Source: Amblyornis subalaris (taxonomy: Eukaryota; Chordata; Aves; Passeriformes; Ptilonorhynchidae). From it: a DNA stretch of 64,000 bases. Under the pieces are notes generated by a model. The model was not told the origin of the DNA. It did not search any database and was given only the letters and a program-made list of their open reading frames with translations. Of this stretch, positions 47,305-58,398 are shown piece by piece (position 1 is the stretch's first letter; every line of letters begins with the position of its first letter). The stretch spans positions 3,174,837 through 3,238,836 of the forward strand of contig JACAXG010000032.1 of NCBI GenBank assembly GCA_018881555.1. The letters are read 5' to 3'. The position numbers and the translations under genes are program-made.

Positions 47305-47305
<1 letters not shown>

Positions 47306-47340
<35 letters not shown>
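47306..47340. repeat. (CTG)n trinucleotide repeat, ~11.7 units
   Basis: There are 35 uninterrupted bases of CTG on the + strand (CAG on the minus strand). It lies inside a chance frame that would encode poly-Cys. The other frames read poly-Leu or poly-Ala on the plus strand, and poly-Gln, poly-Ser or poly-Ala on the minus strand. Nothing shows it is transcribed or translated. Purity and length make it likely to vary in length between individuals. Confidence 0.95.
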
Positions 47341-47342
<2 letters not shown>

Positions 47343-50205
47343 CAGCAACTCAGCTCCTCAGTTTTCTCAGCTACCACCAGTGAGTATTATTCGCTGTCCT
47401 GAAAATACAGTGGCTTAGAAGCAACACCATGAGTGACCAGCACAGCTGGTGCTTTTCTCCAGAAAATGCTAAGTCAATCCTATTCTAGAAATTTCTGTGA
47501 AGGACAAGCATGCTGAGCCTTCGGTGCTGGGAGTCCTTGGGACAACAGGGCACACCTCCAGATTTGGGATCAGCAAAATGTTTTGCTGAGCCTTCATGAC
47601 CATATTCAGTGCTGTGCTCCAGTTGCAGTGGTGCAGGTTGGCACTGATGTTGTGATCCAAAAAGAGGAAAGACCTTAATGATTTCTGCCATACTTTTCTA
47701 ATTCTTAAAATGGCTGCTAGTCCTCCTTCAAAAGTAAAAAGTGAATGGCTCGAACTGTGGCCTCCTGTTCTTCAGCAGCCCTCCTTACTAATTACATTTA
47801 CCAAAACATGTGACTAAGGTGGCCATAAAATGATTTAAAGAAAAACCTAAAATGCACACATGAAAGAAACAGAGATTGCAAGGAAGTGTAAGGGTTGCTA
47901 TTTTGTCACTGAATATAACTACCAAGCTAGTTAACTAAGAAATAAGTCAGTGTGCAAAGAACTGGCCAAAAGTTATAGAAAATAACATACTTGGCCAAAC
48001 TTTAATGAACACCCTGTTTTGGCTCCTGATTTACCCTCTAAGTCTCCCAACATTTACGACAGTTTTTTCTCCATTTCCTTTGTGCAAAGCCATGCGAATT
48101 TACAGGGACCCAAACCGAAGTCCCACACCTCCTGGAATTTTATTATACTGTAGACATGCCTCCACAATCTGGAAAGAGTCACACAGACCCAGAAGACGCT
48201 AATGCTGATAGGCGTATTCTTAATTATCTTTACACTCATCTCATACTGCAGTACTTGGACACGCCAGGCCATGGGATTAATGACGAGAAAGAGTCAGTGG
48301 CACAGCATGTAGAGCAAAGTGCCCTCAGCTCTTCCCATCTGGTCTCTAATCCTCATTCCTGCACCCTTGATCATTAAGTCTTAATTTACTGCAGTTTAAA
48401 CAAACAAAAAAAAGCATAATGAGTAACATACAAGCTCATGTTCCTGGTAGCGCTCATTCCCTATAAATTCCCACTACACCTAGGAAACTGTGGTTTGATT
48501 TTCTGTATTGCTAATTGGTGAGCACAGCCAAAGAAATTCCTAGCAGGTTTTCANCTCTTGAATTTATTTACCACCATGGAAGGGGAAAGGGGCTGTTCCT
48601 TTGGGAAGGAGGGAGAAACTGGAAGGATTACATTATTTTGACCTTACATTTGAGCTGACATCTAGCACGGTACTAAATCAGTGACTTGGCACAGGCGAGG
48701 GGATTAGCACGGGCGGGTTACAAGCAGTTTGCAGGAGTGCAGCTGTCCTGTGGCTACCAGTGGATGTCAGTAGAGGCTCCACTTGCAAAGAAGCCAAATG
48801 GAAAGAGACAAAGGAAAGAAAACCCTCCAGGTTCTCTTAGTATAAAGTGCACAACACACAAGTTCTCCAAAATGGCTTGTCTCTCCCAGCTAATGATTTA
48901 GGACTACCAGAGAGCAGTAGTACATTGAAGGAGGTAGCAAACCTGATTGGACTGCTTGTAATTCTTTATGCTTTCACCTTTCAAAAGCAACATTTTTTCA
49001 GTGAATTTATAAGCAATGAACAAATTCAGAAGGCCCACTGTTGGAATAGTAGAGATGCTGGACGACAGATTAAAAAGAAACAAAAGGTGTATCAACTGCT
49101 CCCTCTCCTCCGGCCAGGTAGCCACTGCTCCAGGAACACTTAAATGCAACAATGAAAAGCAAAGCTCTCTAATTATTGTTTTGCAGGGGTTGGACTGCAG
49201 CCTTTTAGTAAAGTAAACAATTTGGACAAGCTAAGCACAGGATTTTAGCTAAACTCTTGAAAATTTTATCTACAAAAAACAAGCAAACAACCAGTACACA
49301 AATGGAAAGGATTTCCTTTGTTAAATTATAGCCTATCACAACTTACAAGCAAAAGCTGACTTCACGTCCCCAGTGAACATCCCTGGCAGTGGAGTCACTG
49401 ATGAGAGTGACTGAACTCCACAGTCAGGGACAGATTTTGATGCCATTGCTTATGCTGAAAAAGACAGCTCTTATGGGCAATGAGTGCTACCATAGAAGAG
49501 AGGAAGCATCTCACTGTTCAAAGAGCTTTCATACAAGAAAAGTGGTGGAAAATCCCATCACCATAAGACTTTTCCTTAAAATAAATGTGGACTTTTGGGG
49601 TTTTTCTATCCTGAAGTAATGCAAAATCAGTTCATTTATTGGATAGGAACCTGAAACTATAATGTGCTGTTAGAGGATGAAAGCTTTCCTACTCCCAGCT
49701 GATTAGCAGAATCTAGTAACAAAGGATTGAGAATCTCTCCTAGTTATTCTAGCTTGGGTGGATGCTATTTGGTTTAACATTTCCTGCTCTTCCGCTCTGC
49801 CCAGCCTGTAAATACAAATTATTATAGCTCATGTGGTCACCAGAGTTGGTCAAGTGTTTCAAGAAAATATTTTTTCATCAGAAAAACGCCAATCCTAGAA
49901 ACTGACACATTTCATGGCAACATGCAAGGTTTAACAAACTTTTGTAGGGAAAATTTTCTCAGGTCCAGAATGGAATTTCTGGTCAAAACCACAGAGAGAG
50001 AGGGAGACAGATCTATCTCATAATAACAAATACCACAGTGATAATTTTCCTCATAAATCAGTCCTTTGAGGCTTCTAACTATTTTTCGGCCTGGTTTCTT
50101 TACAGAAGTGAAGAAAGTTACAAGATCACAGGATCTGTCTGTTTATCTCTCAGTCCTCCATTAAAAACATTGGAAGCCATTGGCCAAATTCAGTATCTAC
50201 AGAGG

Positions 50206-50643
50206 TTACTCCGCACTGTTTCGGAGTTTTGGATAAACCAGGGGCTGAGCAGAAGAGAGAGATGTAGCTACTCTGCCCACTGTGAGAAAGTCTTCTGCAT
50301 GAGAACAGACATGAATCTTGATTTCCAGCTTGGGAAAGAGGCCGGCAGATGTGAGGTGGGGAATTGGAGATGCTCCAAAGACACGGAGGGGTGAGGCAAT
50401 CACAAACACAGAGAAGGAAGAGCCTGAGATCATTGCAGTGGATGGGTGATGAGAAGAAGAAGCACTTGACTCATCCACAGGAAACTTGAATTCTCCATTA
50501 GTTTGTCCCAGAACCACCTGCACTATTTTTCTGTTGGTTGTCAGTGTTTTCCTGACAATGCTCTCTGCAGACCCGAGCAGCACAGAGAAGCACAGAACTG
50601 TAAAAAAATCTGCTATTTTTCTTGGTTTTGAGCACAAAACCAT
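50206..50643 (-). other. Unassigned 145-codon open frame with signal-peptide-like start
   Basis: The frame begins with ATG at 50,643. It has a short basic N-terminus (SKPRK), a hydrophobic core (FFTVLCFSVLLG) and small residues (SAES) where a signal-peptidase site could lie; the rest is rich in Ser, Ala and Val with no recognised domain. No polyadenylation signal or splice site clearly belongs to it. By my rough estimate about one frame of this length is expected by chance in 64 kb, so it should be treated as unproven. Confidence 0.12.
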
Positions 50644-52168
50644 TTGCTGTATCTTTCAGCACTACTTCTTCCCAGGCATCCCTATCTGCCTCAGGAACTT
50701 TCCATTTTATTTTTCCCCTACGTCTTTTTGCTCCATTTTACATCACTGGTATTCAAGACTATAGCTCAGGTGCCCTGAAAACATTCGTTTCTGTTTTTCT
50801 TGTTCCTTTGATCTCATCTGAGANGATTCTCATGTCTGAATTGTGTTGCTTCTCAATTATTTCCCTTTTCACCTTCTGTAGCTGCAGGAGTAGACTCACC
50901 ATGGATTATGGAGATACATTGGTCAGGGGTATGGCAGACTTTTAGACAGGGCAAGTAGGACTTGAGAGATCAGAAAAGTCTCACTCGAGGGAAAACGGTA
51001 ACAAGCTTTTGCTTTAGTGAAAATGAGGAAGCTTCTGTGGAAAAATACTGGAGAAAACTATTACAAGTTAGCAGGTGTATTGTTGTGATTAAAACCCTTT
51101 TGACACCAATTTAGCCACAGAAGAGGGATATTTGATTCACCTTCTAAGTATTTGCAGGTTATGAACAGATTTTGCAAAAGGAGCTGAACTTCACACATCA
51201 CAAGGTACATTTCTTCAGGGTCTGAACAAGCTTATTTAAAAGTGTGATTGACATGTATTGGCATCTTCACAGAAACCTAAATAAAATAGCTCTAGAGCCT
51301 ACACCCAAATGGTTCATCTGAAAATATTTTATGATTGGAACAGGCTTTTTTCTTGTAGTCCCTCAGCAATAGAGTGGGTGCACTGTCTCTCTTAACAAAA
51401 TTTATCAAAGGGATGTGCAAACCCAAAATAACAAGAAGAGAAAACCAGCATTGTTCGTAATGAGTTATTTTATAGGGTGTTTCCCATCTTTAGCTTCAGT
51501 GTTCTGGTAATTTAACACATGGAATAATACCAGCTAGTAATTTTGGCTTTGAATGTTGTTATTTTATATCTTATGAGAAGTTAATTGCATCTCAGACACA
51601 GTTAAAAAGGAAAAAAAAATCCCTGAGAAATGGGGCAGGTTTCTTTATATTGCTGCTTTCTATTCATGTAGCACCAGTCCGTGCTAGACCAAGCAGAACC
51701 AAAAATGAGGAGGAAAAAAGTGGACACAGCAGGTGTAACAGAGTGCTCAGACCACAAAACGGTGCTATCATTTTATAACATGAGCAAGCCTTCCATAGCG
51801 ACCTGCAAAGAATGTGGCCTTTGAAATAGCTTCACTAGAATTAGTAGCCTTTCAGGAAATATTACTATTGTTCTGAATTCCACTTGAAAATTTAATTTGC
51901 CCCCTGTTATTTTCAGGCAAATTCCAGCAGAGCTTTATTCTATGAAATCTGCGTAGGTGCATAAGAAACATTGTCGTGATTAAGGAAATTCATCCGCCTT
52001 TGTACACAGAGCAATCTATTTATCATGTATGTGCTTATCTGCTCAAGACAGAGCTTGTGCAGATATAATTCACATGTAGGGGGGTGTGTTCTGTACTGAA
52101 ATCATATGCATTCTATAACTATGTTGCATATTATGAAATGTCTAGTTAACTAGGAAATATTGAGTTAT

Positions 52169-52212
52169 TAACCAGCAAGTAGTGAAACATTAACTAGTAA
52201 GTACTGAAATGT
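52169..52212. repeat. 22-bp imperfect tandem repeat
   Basis: TAACCAGCAAGTAGTGAAACAT is followed directly by TAACTAGTAAGTACTGAAATGT. This is two copies of a 22-bp unit with several differences. Confidence 0.65.
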
Positions 52213-52479
52213 GAAAATTCAGAGTTTGGTCTTACAAACATACATAACACTGCACTATAGAAAAAACCATGATGTGATGCAGCTTTCATGCAAACAATAT
52301 GCCAGAAAAGCAATTGCCTACTGTATCAAAGTCAGACTTCAATTCTAAACACTTGTACTTTGAGGAGTGGAAATCAGGTAGCTCTGAGCTGAATCCCTGT
52401 GTGGGTATCAAAGACCAAGGCAGGCAGGTGTGACACAAGGTGATTGGTTGTCTTCCCACCATTATGCCAGGGAGGAGGC

Positions 52480-52767
52480 ATGTCTAGTTGGTTCAGTCAG
52501 TGTGACAATCAATTGTGGTTGGCCTTCAGAGACCTTCTCAAGCTTGTTTTAGCACATCAAGCAAGGTACTTGTGCTGCTGTGGCTGCAGTCACACCGGTG
52601 GAGTGNAGGAAGCCAGGGTAGCCAGAGCCCCTGCAGGTGCCCAGTGTCCCCCTCTGGCAGGTCAGGCATGTCCCTGTGAGCTGGATCTCAAAGCCAGATG
52701 TTGTAATGGATCTAAATGCCTGGATTGCACAGCATTGTTAACTTACAGTGGCTTCTGTTGCAGATGA
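52480..52767 (+). other. Unassigned open frame with cysteine-rich C-terminus
   Basis: From the first ATG at 52,480 the frame runs 95 codons to a stop. The middle carries LCCCGC and the last ~35 residues hold nine cysteines with CPC, CC, CxxC and CC spacing. One residue is undetermined. Cysteine runs also arise by chance from TGC/TGT-rich DNA, and the patch contains repeated GCTGTGGCTGC-like words. There is no signal peptide and no supported splice site. I do not recognise the family. Confidence 0.12.
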
Positions 52768-55700
52768 TACAACCTTTTACAGATTTTATCCAAGCTTATA
52801 GGAAAAAAAACCCAGCTAGATTTATAACCCATTAGCAACCATTTCTTAAAAGTATTTATTTAGCTTATGAACCTAACCTCTTTCAATAATACCAAAAATA
52901 TGAATGCAGGATACAATCTGGGAAAGAAATTACTAAATATTTCTGTATTGAAGGATGTCGATGTTAGTTAAATATGTCAATGAAAATGACAGTAATTGTC
53001 TGGCTCATCTGTGTAATCCCAAAACTTGCTACTTGATAAACACAAAACTGATTTTGGATTGGATTCCGCTGAGATCAGCTAAACTGTCAAATTTGTCATT
53101 GCAGCTAAACATGAAGGTGAGCATAACTTTCATGTATTCTGCTTTGATATAGTATATATTGTACATTTCTTTAGAGAAATATTCAGCAAGATCACTTCAT
53201 TCAGAGTCATGTGTAATAAGATTACTGGATTTGTATTTTTGTGTCATGCTAATTTACTTTTTGCTATGAAACAACCTTCAAAAAGGAAACGTGGAAGTCT
53301 CTTCCACAGAGCTGTACAATGTTTGAAGTTATGACTCGCTACTGGCTGTCACACTGTGTTATTTCACACTGCCATGTCTGAAAAGATGTAACAAAATATG
53401 GCAGAACAAAAGACACATCAGAAATTCAGGAGCTGAAATACAAATTTGGAAAAAAAAGAAAAAAATTACAAGTTCTTTGCAAAATCCAACCAAGTAGCAA
53501 ATATGTGATCAAGTACCTGACAGCCAATTTGGAAAGGAACTTATACCACTTCCTTCCCTCTCTGTACAATTAGTGGGTGAGAGGGGTCTGTCAGCAGGGG
53601 AAGAAAAATGTGAGACTAAGGGTAAGAAAGTCCGCAAGAGCTGCCTACATGGCCTCCCCCTCGGTTTGGGTTCTGGTTTTCTTTATTTTCTTTTTTCTCC
53701 TCTGGGTAGATATAATAGCTCATGGCATTTTCCTTTTTTTTTCCTGTGGAAAATGTGGGTTCAGAGAGACCAGACATTTTATGACTTCTAATCAATTCCA
53801 ACAAATTGTTCATTAGCAGAAAAGAACTGGAAAACACCCTAGAAGTTGAAAGATTTCTGGTTTCCCATTTGAAGCGACTTTTAGCTTTGAAATGGATTTC
53901 AAATGTATTTTTTTAAATGTCAAAAAGTAAAATGCCTTAGGAATCAAAATAATTCATTTCAAGTGAAACAAAGCATTTTTTAACTCAAAATATTTTCAAT
54001 TTTTTCTTTCTGAATAAAAATCAAAATAATTTAAACTGCCATGACTGACAATTATTTCCCTTCCGTGTTTTCTGAACTGCCAAGCTAAAACAAAATTTAT
54101 TACTTTCACCAAAATGTACTAAAATATGCACAAATCTGTCTAGCTTTATGTTGGATATCAGTCAGGAAAAGCAGGTGGAAATTCAAACTCAGTCTTTATG
54201 TGGGAAAAAAAATGAGGTAGAGGTTAACCAATAATCTGTTATAGATAGTGTACATTAATTTTAGGAAGCATAACTTGGAAAACAGCTTTTTCTCAAAAGN
54301 GCTTGCTAGAATTTTTTATAGTGATGCCAAAAAAGAGAGCAGTTAGGAACTTCCTAGGATTTGATCAGAGTTTAAATGAAATCACAGTAAGATAAAAAGC
54401 ATCAGATATACATGTATGTATTTTAATTACACTCTAGTTTCAACTTTTGCTATAAAGTTTTGCTGCATCACAAGCAAAGGGCACATTTCCAGACACCTGG
54501 GGAGCCATGCTTAGCCCTCCTCCCTCTCCCCTGTAATGAGGTCATTACTCACTCATCACTCCAATAATACTGCTATAACTGCAATAAAGCTTGGAACAAT
54601 CAGGGTAGATAAAAGCAGAAGGTAATTTTTGATATCTTAAATTATATTATCTTTCTCTTCACTGGATATAGAAGATATTTACAAGTTCAACAATGGTTAA
54701 ATCTCCTGCCTGAAGGGGCCTGCTTTAACCTGGCAAAACTTTGAAGAACTTTTAATAGTGGAACTGCCTCTTTCCAGTTTCTGACATTTGTGTGTCTGGT
54801 CAATTTTCACTCTGATGTACATGGCAGAATATGTACGGTGTGCACACGTACAGCCTAACTGTAATAACTTTGATGGTAAACAGCCCATGTAACAGCTGGG
54901 CTTATAGGACCTGCTTACCACTAACTTTGGGATCCATGCTAGGCTTAGAATACATCTTCCTTGTGCAGTGCAGTGCAAGGCAGAAATCTGTTGCTAGATC
55001 CAGAATCAGGACAGGGTGACTGGCAAGAAGATAACTCCTGCTTCTCCATAGCAGAGACACACACAGTTATAATGGGACTGACCCCACTTCCAACGGGGTG
55101 AGGCTGTGCAATGCTTCTGTGCCTGCTGGTTAGGGCTGGCTCAGGCGCCTCTGGACATCGCTCCAGTGCCTTTACAAATTCCCCATGTAAGGCACATCTT
55201 CCATTCTCATGTTTGAGCTGCCTCTTCCTGTAGGCTCTGCTCCTGGTCTTCAAGGAGCCGCTTTTCACTCTGCTGCAGAGACAAGCAGTTAATGCCAACC
55301 CAAAATGCTTCATGCGGGACACATGAGCCCATTGTCAAAAGCAGTTGGGCTGTACCAGCGTTGCTCCCTGCGGACTAAAGTCTCCCCACATCTCCCTCTC
55401 CATAACATACTCTAACTCAGCTGTAGCACCAGAGTGTTTGTGACAAGGCTGCTTCAAGCCTGACAAAGCAAAACAATGGAAGAGGCTTTCAAACACTATG
55501 CTGGAACAGGATCAGGGTCCAGCCCTCAGAAACATCCCTGGGCACTGACCAAATTACTAACATGGGCATAGATGTGGATTTCAACTTCCTGAAGCCTTGC
55601 TGCACTGATACAGCTGATCTGACATATCTAATCCTTTAGACAAATGTGAAGTCAACTTGTACATCTGCAGTGGCCATTTGCTCAGGATATCTGAGCACAG

Positions 55701-56260
55701 GGCAGCTTTACTGGAGCTATTGAGCTTCTCCAACAAGCCTGCCAATTGACTGGAATTTCTAGACTAACGGCCAAAAAAGCAGCAGGACAGTAGATGATGT
55801 ATAAAGATCTGCAGCCAAATATGGTGGAGTTGGCACCTGTGACTTTGGCTCAGCACTGGAGTTCTCACTGTGAAGATCAGTGATTATTGCTTTAATAAGC
55901 AGTTCTTAAGTGAGGTACCTGATATCTGTTGTTGCAAGAGAAGGAGTGCCAAAGGCACAAAAGATGGGGAAGTTTTAAAAAAACATAATCCTTGGGGTTC
56001 ACCATTCAAATTACCTTGGATTTCATTATTCTTGAAAAAAATTCTTTATTTCACCAAAACAAAAGTAGACACAAAAAGATTTCTCAGTGGGTTGCTTATT
56101 AGTTGAGATTTTGCAATTCACCAAGAGTGCCCAGATTTCTGAGTCCTATTTTACAAGAATCAAAACTGCAGAAGGTCTCCAAAACTTGGTACTAACCCGT
56201 TTGCAATAGCACAACACTGTTCTCCAAAGGAAGACATCAACATGAGGTTAATTCATAACT

Positions 56261-56282
56261 CACTGATGTCAGCAGGACTCCA
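56261..56282. repeat. Ancient-repeat-like motif (CACTGATGTCAGCAGGACTCC)
   Basis: The string is a plausible decayed form of CCATTGACTTCAATGGGACTCC, an old sauropsid repeat word. It is weak on its own but recurs in related form at other places in the window. Confidence 0.3.
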
Positions 56283-56889
56283 AAAATATTTTTGTTCAAA
56301 AACTTCCATTAAAACTCATAGTTCTTTGAACATCAGAAGTGGACATGTGTCTAAGTAAACATATTTTAGGTAGGTCAATTCTGTTGAGCATATTTGTAGT
56401 TTCTCTGAGTTACATTAACATTAAAAGAAAAAGTGAAGGCAAGGTGATGTTCAGCAACAGGTTAGTTGCTGTTTAATCTTTAGAATGGAAACATTAACTG
56501 TTCAGTCTGAGACTGGGAAATAATTAATCCAGATGTAAAGAAAGAACCTTTGTCTTTGAATCTGTGTGCTGTGCTTTTGAATAAATGTACATTAGTGAAC
56601 TATTTTATGTATTACTCACAGTGCCGTAATTGGCCACATATTCTACAGTTATTATGGGTACAATTAGAACATCAAGCTTGGAAAAAAGGGTAAAAGACCA
56701 GTGTTGTAAAAATCTGTGTCCTTAAATCTAGAGGTTAGATTTGTTAAGGTTACCCCAAATAACGTCTCTTTCGGAAGCACAGAAAGATTTCTGATCACAT
56801 TCTGTAGCCAAGTAAAATATCAGAGCGATGTGACTTGTAGCATATGTAAATATCAATCCCAGGACCTATGCAAAAGTTTCAGAAGAATG

Positions 56890-56975
56890 TTTCCATTACT
56901 AAGTGGGAAACAGCAGCTTACAAAGGTAGGTCTGTCTCAGGCTTACCAGCAGATGGAGTTGGAACCAGGGTCTTG
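56890..56975. repeat. Possible MIR-type SINE remnant
   Basis: AGTGGGAAACAGCAGCTTAC, AAAGGTAGG, a CAGCAGATGGAGTTGGAACC word and AGGGTCTTGA follow the order of the MIR core and its GGATTTGAACC-like end. Divergence is high and the call is tentative. Confidence 0.3.
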
Positions 56976-57589
56976 ATATGCATCATCATTAACATGAATA
57001 AGGTTCTTTTCTGGAATAGCAGCACATAGCTGGTGTACTAGTGACACCTCCATCTATAACAGAACAAGTGTGCAAGATAATACTGGAAAGAGATTTTTAT
57101 TCAAATCCAAGTGAGAAAACACACTTGAGAAGCCTGGAATCTGTGCTGCATTGTCTAATGCAATTTGGTAAAGGTAAGAAAAAGGACAAACATGGCTTTT
57201 TCCATTCACAAGCAACTGACTGGGTTATGGAAGTGACTTGTAAGGCTTTAAACTATTTCCAGAAAAAGTAATCTTATGAATGACAAAAAAAAAAGCCCTG
57301 TGCCAAAGAATACATTGTTACAGATCCTCTTTGCATACAGCTAATTATTATAGCAAGTTTCTCTATGACTTATCTGCATTAATAAATCCAATGACAAAAA
57401 TGTTACTTGGACAGTCTGAGACTGAAAACTTTTAGAAGCTATTTAATGAAATCAAGAAGTTAAGAAGAGATGAAAAAAGCATTACCTTTCCCCTTCTTCC
57501 TGCTCAGTTGATGTAGGAATAGATGCTCCTCACCTAAAATAATAATGGAACAAAGATGCTAATTGCTTCCACTTCCACGAAACATATGA

Positions 57590-57838
57590 AAAAAGACTCA
57601 CCCTCTGACTATTGTATTTTGGTATGAAGACATTCCATGGGTCTTTACATTGGAAGAAGCTGTTCTGATTGCAGACCACAAACCTCTCGTTAAAATTCTT
57701 GGAGCAGAAACTGATTATCTGGCTGATACATTACAGAAGTGGACATTAAGGCAAAGTTCTTATCATTATGATATCATAGCTAAGCTATCTGAAAAACAAA
57801 GAAAAGCTGTACTTTTCCTGTTGATGATTAGAGATTAA
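57590..57838 (+). pseudogene. Decayed Ty3/gypsy-type retrotransposon RNase H fragment
   Basis: After a TGA at 57,587-57,589 an 82-codon frame runs to a stop at 57,836-57,838. It contains DHKPL (57,674-57,688), a hallmark of the RNase H domain of Ty3/gypsy Pol. It is followed at the expected spacing by LQKWTL and SSYHYDI (YHYDI at 57,761-57,775), equivalent to the RxQRW...YxYxI segment of the family. The aspartate of DHKPL is one of the RNase H catalytic residues. A VFTLEEA stretch just before DHKPL fits the usual position of the 'xFTLVTDHKPL' strand. The NADALSR motif that normally follows is missing or unrecognisable, and I see no reverse transcriptase upstream or integrase downstream. The piece is a fossil. 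It lies ~560 bp from the CR1 at 58,400. A captured host exon is possible but less likely given the stops. Confidence 0.6.
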
Positions 57839-58398
57839 AAGATTGCTAGAAAGAATCCTTCCATGTACTCGTCCTGCCTTCCTCCCCTTTTGGGGAAGCA
57901 GGACCATGTACCTTGAAAAGAGTCTCTCGGCAGGAGTTCCCGTGGCCTTGCAGGCTTTAAAACCTGGGCAAAGTAGGTGAGAAGTGCTGCCATCTGGACT
58001 GGCAGTTCTTACATTCACTCTGTACAGGTGCAAATGGCTACAAGGTGTTGGACAGTGAAGGAGCAAGAACATGCAGTTCAGAAAGATTTGGGAATTTGAG
58101 TACAAATCGATCAGCCACCCTGCTCACCAGCAGCCCCCAGATGAACTCTGTCAGTCACTGCAGCACTCTCTCCCTCCAGATGTTCTGGTAAATTGGTAGG
58201 AGCAGAGTCAGGGACATATACAAGGCAGTTAATTCTCGTTGGCCCACCTGGATACCAGTTTTTATGTCAGGGTGACTGGAATTGCTGTTATGAAGGCAAT
58301 AAGTCTTTAATTTGGGCACTAGGAGGCTTAACCACACCAGAAAGGAAGCTTGTGTGATCATCTAAAACTTTTCCTTAGTGTCCTCTTCCCAGATACTT
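57839..58398. other. Non-coding sequence between the gypsy-like fragment and CR1
   Basis: I see no gene and no recognisable motif. Stretches here could be the unrecognised remainder of the gypsy-like element, but no integrase zinc-finger (HHCC) or DDE signature is visible in either strand. Confidence 0.5.

Larger units (their letters stand above)
38248..47305. other. Unique-looking non-coding sequence
   Basis: About 9 kb without a supported gene. It includes a degenerate ancient motif near 43,186-43,213, an A16 run at 44,958-44,973, an A13-(TA) run at 45,997-46,018 and a 106-codon + strand frame at 46,015-46,335 (listed separately). Overlapping + strand frames at 39,700-40,094 carry no recognisable domain. 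Confidence 0.6.
47341..57589. other. Unique-looking non-coding sequence
   Basis: About 10 kb without a supported gene. Minor structures are a 22-bp imperfect tandem repeat (52,169-52,212), a faint ancient motif (56,261-56,282) and a possible MIR-like stretch (56,890-56,975). Two unassigned open frames are listed separately: 50,206-50,643 minus and 52,480-52,767 plus. The 125-codon minus frame at 54,945-55,322 sits in a GC-richer patch and has no domain. Confidence 0.6.

Noticed and set aside
47160..47402. Poly-cysteine protein
   Set aside because: The run is the translation of the CTG repeat in one frame; there is no other coding evidence.
54945..55322. 125-codon minus-strand frame in a GC-richer patch
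   Set aside because: Lower stop frequency in GC-richer sequence explains the length; no motif is recognised.
57650..57838. Sialyltransferase-like exon suggested by ADHKPL
   Set aside because: A related ADHKPL word occurs in one sialyltransferase family, but the following LQKWTL...YHYDI spacing fits gypsy RNase H and not a sialylmotif.
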